Shown: piece by piece, positions 58,275 through 64,000 of the stretch
Position numbering within the stretch: the stretch's first letter is position 1
Layout: every line of letters starts with the position of its first letter
DNA from: Sordariomycetes sp. S80-01Y
Taxonomy: Eukaryota; Ascomycota; Sordariomycetes
Assembly: GCA_037042185.1 (NCBI GenBank)
Contig: JAXQJY010000027.1
Span: forward strand, 1,054,001-1,118,000
Direction: 5' to 3'
DNA: 64,000 bases
Notes under the pieces: generated by a model
What the model saw: the letters and a program-made list of their open reading frames with translations, nothing else
Database searches by the model: none
What the model was told of the DNA's origin: nothing
Position numbers and translations under genes: made by a program

Positions 58275-60423
58275 CTAATGAGCTTGAGACCCATTCCAGT
58301 CACTACTCCATATGAAAGTGCTGCATCTCCATTCAGAGTCTTTCTCCTTCTCACCGGACGGTCCCAGGGGCCGCGGACAAATGTAGAAGGACCTTCCTGG
58401 AACCAGAGTATTAGCTTCAGGTACGTAAAACAATAAGAACGACTTTCCCCGACAGATATGGACTTACCACTGTTTATACCTGGCTTTTTGGTGACTAGGC
58501 TGATACAAGGCTCGTCATGTTCGCAACGCGGAACCACTCGCTTGCCCAGCAATCTCGACCATGACTCTTTAGCTTCAATTGGGTCGAAGACTTTCTCTTG
58601 CGATCCACCAGGCCATTGACCGAGGGAAGCATTAGTCTGCGACACTGCGCTCGTCTTATGTGTCGAGGTCGACAATAGAGGCGTCCCCGACGTGGATGGA
58701 AGCGAAGACGAGCTTGAACCCAGGTTGGTGATTGACGACTGAATGTTGTCATCACTCCTTAGCGCAGGGTCGCGAGACTGGAGGAAGGCCTTCAGAGTCT
58801 GTTGTGTGGAAGGCCCCTTTGTCCTGCTACTACTACTAGCAGGGGTTGAGACTTGCTTTGAGCGCTTGAACCCAACGCGTGCATCTGGTGAGTCGTTTGG
58901 GCGCTTGGGCACCAGGACTTCTGACTTGCGGCAAATGGTTGAGCCTGAGTCAATAGTGTCACCAGATATTGTGACATCGGAATTGGCCACAGGGTTGGAT
59001 ACAGACTGTGGGAGAGACCGGTTGGCTGATGTATGGCCTGTATTTCCAGGCGATGAAGACGAGGAGGGGTTGTTGGATTTCTTTTTGAACATATCACGGA
59101 TGCTCTGCCGGCGGTCGAACTCCGGGATAAGCTTGGCGGACAAGCTAAGAAGGTCTTGCTGTGACCATTGACGCTGTCGTTGACCTTTGAGAAACATTCC
59201 GGGAGGATTGGCGATGTCCGAGAAAAATTCTCTTTCATGATCAAACTCCCTCTGTTCATATATATCTGCAAAGACCGGGCAATGATCTGAACCCATGAGG
59301 CCCTCTTGTATGTCAGAGCCGGAGAACCAGTCCTTTAGACCATCGCTGCAAAGGATGTAATCAATGCGACTCCCGTAATTTGCGGGACGGGTGTTTTTCT
59401 TCGTGTCCCAACAGGTATTCATACCTGGTCGGGTTGGATGAAACAGTCGAGTAAGATCCCATAGAACAGGCTGCTCTTCGTCCAAGTGCCGCACCTCAGT
59501 ATACTTGTCCCTAAATATGAGTCGGTTGAAGAGACGTCTTGCCGGCATAGAAGCCCATTCTTCCATGGTTATACCATCTTTGCGTATACTTTCTGCCACG
59601 TTGGATGAATCGAGCTGTGACCTAACCACGTTCAAATCTCCAGCGAGAACGACCTGCTTGCCTTCAGCGACTAAGTTCCGAATGCGAGCATCCAAAGCCT
59701 CCAGGAACCCAAGACGGAAATCATCACGGGTCTCATCTCGATTTGCGGGGCTGTAGACGCCAAGCAGCACGAATCCGGGGAACTCGAGGATGACGCATCG
59801 GCCTTCTGAGTCAAGAATTGACTCCTCGACAAGACCTGAAAGCTGTCCTACTTTCGGGTACCCGCCGATTCTCTGGTCAGTAGGAAGATCCCGAAACCGA
59901 GCCGTGGCCTTGGGCGCTGCCAATACCCCTGTGATACCTTCCTCAGCTCGAATCGGCGCACAGGTAGCGTTGCGAGTGTAGATGGCGACTCCGGAATACC
60001 CTACTAATGATGAGCTATGCTATGAGACAAAATCGAATCGAACACACCTTTTTTGTGTTTCGGCAGACTGAAGTAAACATCCCATCCTGGGACTAGAACC
60101 ATGTCATCACGAAGATCTTTGCGTTGGATCTTGAGCTCCTGCATAATTACAATATCTGCCTCAAGCGTTTCGAACATAGCCTAGAGCTAGTCAGTCAACT
60201 GGTGCCCCCGGGCTCAAACTTCAAAGGAGGCACTAGCCTGGAATGTCCGATTTTCACGCCATGGCTGGTATGAGAAGGGGTTCCTCGAAGCTGTAAGCCA
60301 GAGATTCTACATTGGCTTAAACACATACCTGATGCCATTTACTACTGAGGTCAGCATTGCTCCAAGCATATAAATGTACGATACGAAAACAATACCATTC
60401 CATGTTGTGATTCTGAAGCCCAT
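58275..60423 (-). CDS. APN2: AP endonuclease APN2 (ExoIII family, Zf-GRF)
   Basis: Six exons: 60423-60396, 60341-60329, 60283-60238, 60180-60048, 60000-58468 and 58396-58275, giving 624 aa. The ExoIII-type nuclease domain opens M-G-F-R-I-T-T-W-N-V-N-G-I-R; Glu44 in M-Q-E-L-K is the metal ligand, with G-D-L-N-V and G-S-D-H-C-P later. A serine-rich linker and a GRF zinc finger (F-Y-I-C-P-R-P...W-R-C) end the protein; the last intron must be removed to read the finger. Exon 2 has only 13 nt, and intron 3 (60237-60181) seems to start with GC rather than GT. Role: repair of abasic sites and 3' blocks. It is a standard MAT-locus flank. Confidence 0.92.
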
Positions 60424-60884
60424 AGCTGTGCCGTCGAGGTTACAGGCAGCGTGAAAACCTCCAACGGTGGCTTGAGGGGAGAGAGAGCGCCATGGACTCC
60501 GCGGAGGCAAGAAATCTGAGCCTTTAAGTTGTAGCTTGCATAGAATGTTCAGAACCAAATTATGTCAATTAACAGAGCGTGTGGCGGACTCTGTATTGTC
60601 TGGTGCATTACAATCGTTCAGAGTTAAGGTGGAAGGTTTGTCTGGCCGTAATCAAGTAGGGTACTGGAGCGTCATTGCGCGCGGATAGTGTCTCCACCGA
60701 GCTCATGGGTGAGGCTAGGTGCTGCGACACGCCACAGACGCCAAATCACGTGCTCTCAAAATCTTTCTGCCTCAGGATCTAGGCATCAATAATTCGGTTC
60801 CCACATCTCATTCGACAATGACCTCAAGCAACTGCCTAACTTTCCAACTTCAATTGCCAACGATAACCACCCGAAAATCTCACG
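60424..60884. promoter_or_regulatory. Divergent promoter of APN2 and COX13
   Basis: The two start codons lie 461 bases apart on opposite strands. The COX13 leader is A/C-rich, ending CGAAAATCTCACG before the ATG. No gene lies here. Confidence 0.45.
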
Positions 60885-61561
60885 ATGTTCGCCGCACGAT
60901 CCGCACGCGCTGTCCCGCGCATCTCGCAACAGCTGCGCGCCCCCGTTCAGCGTCGCTTTGCCAGCGGTAGCGCCAACGAGTTCATCAACGAGCGCCAGCA
61001 CATCAAGGAGCATGCCAAGGGCACCACTGGTACGCACTACACATCGAAATGGTCCGGGTACGAATGAGAGCACATTCACTGACCAGAAACAGAGCTATGG
61101 AGGAAGATCTCTATCTAGTACGTTCCTCATCATCACACGAAACGACCGGGAAATGTGTCGTACGACATACGATGCGATATGCCGGACGCTAGAACCACTG
61201 AAGTCAGCTTACTGACAACATATAAGCGCTGTCGGCCCGTGCCTGATTGCTGCTGGAGTGAACGCTTGGTGGCTCTGGAATGCTCACTGGGAGCACTGGG
61301 CACACATGCCGCCTCTGGAGGAGCGCACCGAGTACGCTTACCAGAACATCCGCACCAAGAACTACCAATGGGGAAATGGAGACAAGGTAAGCCAATATCG
61401 CCTCTTAACGCTAATGTTCCGATACTGACACACTCTAGACGCTGTTGTACGTTAAATTCACCTACCCGACTAACCCGAATTCAGAGGCTCCGTAACAAGA
61501 ACTAACCTCGCGGAACAGCTGGAACGACGACGTCAACTTTCACCGCAAGGACAAGGTCTAG
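60885..61561 (+). CDS. COX13: Cytochrome c oxidase subunit VIa (COX13)
   Basis: Five exons: 60885-61029, 61087-61117, 61227-61386, 61439-61446 and 61519-61561, giving 128 aa. The fourth exon is only 8 nt but keeps the frame and joins G-D-K to T-L-F-W-N-D-D-V-N. The N-terminus is Arg/Ala/Ser-rich, fitting a mitochondrial import signal. E-L-W-R-K-I-S leads to one membrane helix (about 60-80: V-G-P-C-L-I-A-A-G-V-N-A-W-W), then H-W-E-H and R-T-K-N-Y-Q-W-G-N-G-D. It is a nuclear-encoded subunit of respiratory complex IV in the inner membrane. COX13 beside APN2 is the conserved right border of Sordariomycete MAT loci. Confidence 0.93.
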
Positions 61562-62880
61562 ATCTTAAGAGTTGGCAAACTCAATGATCGTTAGATTCAT
61601 TGCTGGCGGTAGGATAAGGATTATCTGTACATCCTCCTAGGCAATAGACACCAATACATGTTTCTTTTGTTTCGAACCTATAACCTCGAATGCTAAAGCG
61701 CTCGGACTACTGGGCTCCAGTCGTTTATCGAATCTCATGTGATTGATCATGTGCTGCAATCAGAGGACCGCCGTACGCCCTCTCCCCGGCAGATTATTGA
61801 AATCGTTCGTCAAGCACTTGTCTACAGGTGAGGCTGCGAAGATCGGCATGATTTATGTCGTCACGATTTCCACGGTGGAAGTCCTCCCAACTAAACACAG
61901 CTATGGACAAACTTTGTCTCGTGACGGTACTTGTAGAAACGCGGCTGGAACATAAGCTAGACCTCAATGTGTATAACACGCGCACGAAGTGCACTTCCAA
62001 TTGTAGGCGTACAAGGAATAAAGCTTGCGCGCACATGCGAACTTGATGCTGGCTACCTCATGCGTAACAGGACTTATCATCGGATCGGAAAGGCAATCTT
62101 GACGCCGACTGATGTCAAGAAACATCGGATAGAGCCGTCCGGCATTCAGGGATATGGCGAGATTCAGTACTCCAAACGGACTCAGCCAATGATATGCTGA
62201 GAAGTGAGTCCTGTTGGCGCCAACTGTGCTGCGTTATGCACGTCGCTGGCTGCCGGCGTTTAACAAGCGTCCCCCGTTGGCCCAATTTCCAGACCGGTGA
62301 TCACAGTCAAGGCTACTTACCTCCCACCAGCGGCTGTTTCTGTCAATCGACATTGATGATAGGTATTACGGTGACCTCAGAGCGTGTTGCAGCGCCCGAA
62401 TGCACATTCTATCCAATTTTCCGAATAACCGTCCCTTGTTCGTGGCATCGTAAGTGCGATGGTCAGCCTACCGTAGGTCACATGCAATTGGTTGCGACCG
62501 GATTAGGCACGACCAACAGCCAACTACCTGGCTACCAACAATCAAGACAGCACTGGAACAAGATGACCCCCTCCCCCACCTCTGGCCCCCCCAACCACAC
62601 CTCGAACTCTTCTTTCCGAGCTGCGCTTCCCTCTTCGCCCGGAAGCGAGCTGGTTCTGCTTGCGGTTTGATAGTTCGTCGCATGCATCCCTTTTGGTTTT
62701 GCTATCTTTCGGTACCTTTTCTCGTCTCTTCATGGCTTCGACTATCATTGAGCTTTGAGCATATACGCCCGCTGCGCCTGGCCAGTAGATGAGCGAGAAG
62801 AACGGGGGTTGTTTGTGTGCCCTACCGATGTACACTACGCGGTCAGCCCTCTGGACAATCACTCGAGAAGTTCGGTCAAG
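61562..62880. other. 1.3-kb gap between COX13 and the amidase gene
   Basis: No supported gene; small frames (61743-61955, 62194-62670) lack any family. Near 61670-61720 the minus strand holds a GGTTCGAAAC stretch and a TAGTCCGAG stretch reminiscent of tRNA B and A boxes, but the arms do not pair (see rejected items). Confidence 0.45.
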
Positions 62881-64000
62881 ATGCGCATCGGGTGTTTACA
62901 GTTCTCTCCCCAGGTGGGAGACATAGAAAACAATCTTAACCGTGCTGATGCGGTCTTGTCAAAAGCAAACCCTGATGAGCTGGACCTTCTTGTGCTCCCC
63001 GAGCTGGCTTTCTCTGGTATGTGTGCCCAAGAGCTAGCCTTCTGCTGAGCCCTCTCAGTACAGCCTTGAATCGGGACTGATATGTCAGGATACAATTTTC
63101 GGTCTTTACAAGATATTGCGCCGTTTTTGGAGCCATCTGGATCTGGAATCTCATCTTTGTGGGCTCGGACTATGGCGCTCAAGTACAATTGCACCGTGAC
63201 AGTTGGGTATCCTGAGAAGGTGGACGTCTCTTCGAATTGGCCTACCGGACCAGAATATTACAACTCGACTATCGTTGTGAACGGAGATGGCGAAACAATA
63301 GCGAACTACCGCAAGCGCTTCCTATACTACACTGACGAATCTTGGGCTCTGGAGGGGGATCAAGGTTTCTATGAAGGATGCATTCCTGGTTTAGGCAACA
63401 CGTCGATAGGGATATGTAAGTCAGGGTTCTCGTTGTCCGGAGATAACCGCTAACTTGTGTAGGCATGGATTTGAAGTATAAACTCCTTCTGCTGTGCGAT
63501 TCGCACTCGCTAACTGATTCAAGCCCGTACAAGTTCGAAGCACCATGGCACGCCTTTGAGTTCGCATTCCATGTGTTGGAAGTTGAGTCAAATTTGGTCA
63601 TTCTTTCTATGGCATGGATGACGAGAGAAGAACGTCGCAGATATACGAGGATGCCGAATGAGCCCGACATGGAGACCTTGACGTATTGGGTGACCCGGCT
63701 TGAGCCCTTGATACGATCAAACTCAAAAGATGAGATTGTGGTCATTTTCTGCAATCGCACAGGCGTCGAGGACGACGTTACTTATGCTGGCACTAGTGCT
63801 GTAATCGGGATTCTTGATGGAGAGGTCAATGTCTACGGATTGCTAGGACGGGGTGAGAAAGAGCTCCTTGTGGTGGACACAAACAACCCACCATATGCCA
63901 AGTTGTTGTATCGGCCCCCGGAGCAAGGAGCTCGGGCCTCTCCGGGAAAGTTGGCCAAACCCAGCGAACCCGCGAGCCAAGAGGAGCAAAAACCTCCCGC
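62881..64000 (+). CDS. NTA1: Protein N-terminal amidase, NTA1-like (nitrilase family), cut by window end
   Basis: Exons are 62881-63016, 63089-63415, 63463-63475 (13 nt) and 63524 to the window edge. The nitrilase triad is in place: Glu41 (L-V-L-P-E-L-A-F), Lys121 (N-Y-R-K-R-F-L) and Cys155 (I-G-I-C-M-D-L-N-P-Y-K-F-E-A-P-W). The tiny third exon carries M-D-L and its removal of a 48-nt intron recreates the conserved N-P-Y-K-F. Nta1 deamidates N-terminal Asn/Gln so that proteins enter the Arg/N-degron pathway. The window ends in a charged region after P-S-E-P-A-S-Q, so the C-terminus is unknown. Confidence 0.9.

Noticed and set aside
61660-61725. Possible tRNA on the minus strand (GGTTCGAAAC and TAGTCCGAG boxes)
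   Set aside because: Acceptor and T-stem strands do not pair and no proper anticodon arm forms; at best a relic.
1-64000. CRISPR arrays, viral or LTR-type elements, rRNA genes
   Set aside because: No regularly spaced repeats, no reverse transcriptase, integrase, capsid or transposase motifs and no rRNA-like sequence were recognised by eye on either strand.

Overview
The window is nuclear DNA of a filamentous ascomycete, almost certainly a Sordariomycete. Most genes have short introns of about 45-75 nt with GT..AG ends, and many show a CTGAC/CTAAC branch site. The decisive clue is a complete MAT1-1 mating-type idiomorph carrying MAT1-1-1 (alpha box), MAT1-1-2 (HPG/PPF type) and MAT1-1-3 (HMG box), flanked by SLA2 on one side and APN2-COX13 on the other. 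That arrangement is known from this class. The exon structures below were built by hand from splice signals, reading-frame phase and family conservation.

Left part (1-22 kb) is a loose accessory-looking region. It holds a secreted heme-thiolate peroxygenase, a possible decayed gene at 2.4-3.4 kb, about 3.4 kb with no gene, a tiny seven-cysteine protein, and a seven-helix fungal-rhodopsin-fold membrane protein. These are followed by a secreted BBE-type FAD oxidase, a pseudogene of a common fungal hypothetical family, a histidyl-tRNA synthetase copy with one in-frame TGA where tryptophan is expected, a short-chain dehydrogenase and an acyltransferase-3 membrane protein. Several of these resemble tailoring enzymes of a metabolite cluster, but no core synthase is present here.

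Central part (22-49 kb) is dense housekeeping sequence: apsA/NUM1-like cortical anchor (-), CWC24 (-), NVJ2/TEX2-like lipid-transfer protein (+), REV3 (-), SLU7 (+), the divergent ribosomal protein pair RPS9 (-) / RPL21 (+), and SLA2 (+).

Right part (49-64 kb) starts with 4.8 kb without a recognisable gene. The idiomorph follows (MAT1-1-1 -, MAT1-1-2 -, MAT1-1-3 +), then APN2 (-), COX13 (+), a 1.3 kb gap, and an NTA1-like amidase (+) that runs off the window. Only MAT1-1 information is seen, which fits a heterothallic strain but does not rule out MAT1-2 genes elsewhere. No viral or LTR element, CRISPR array or convincing tRNA/rRNA gene was recognised.
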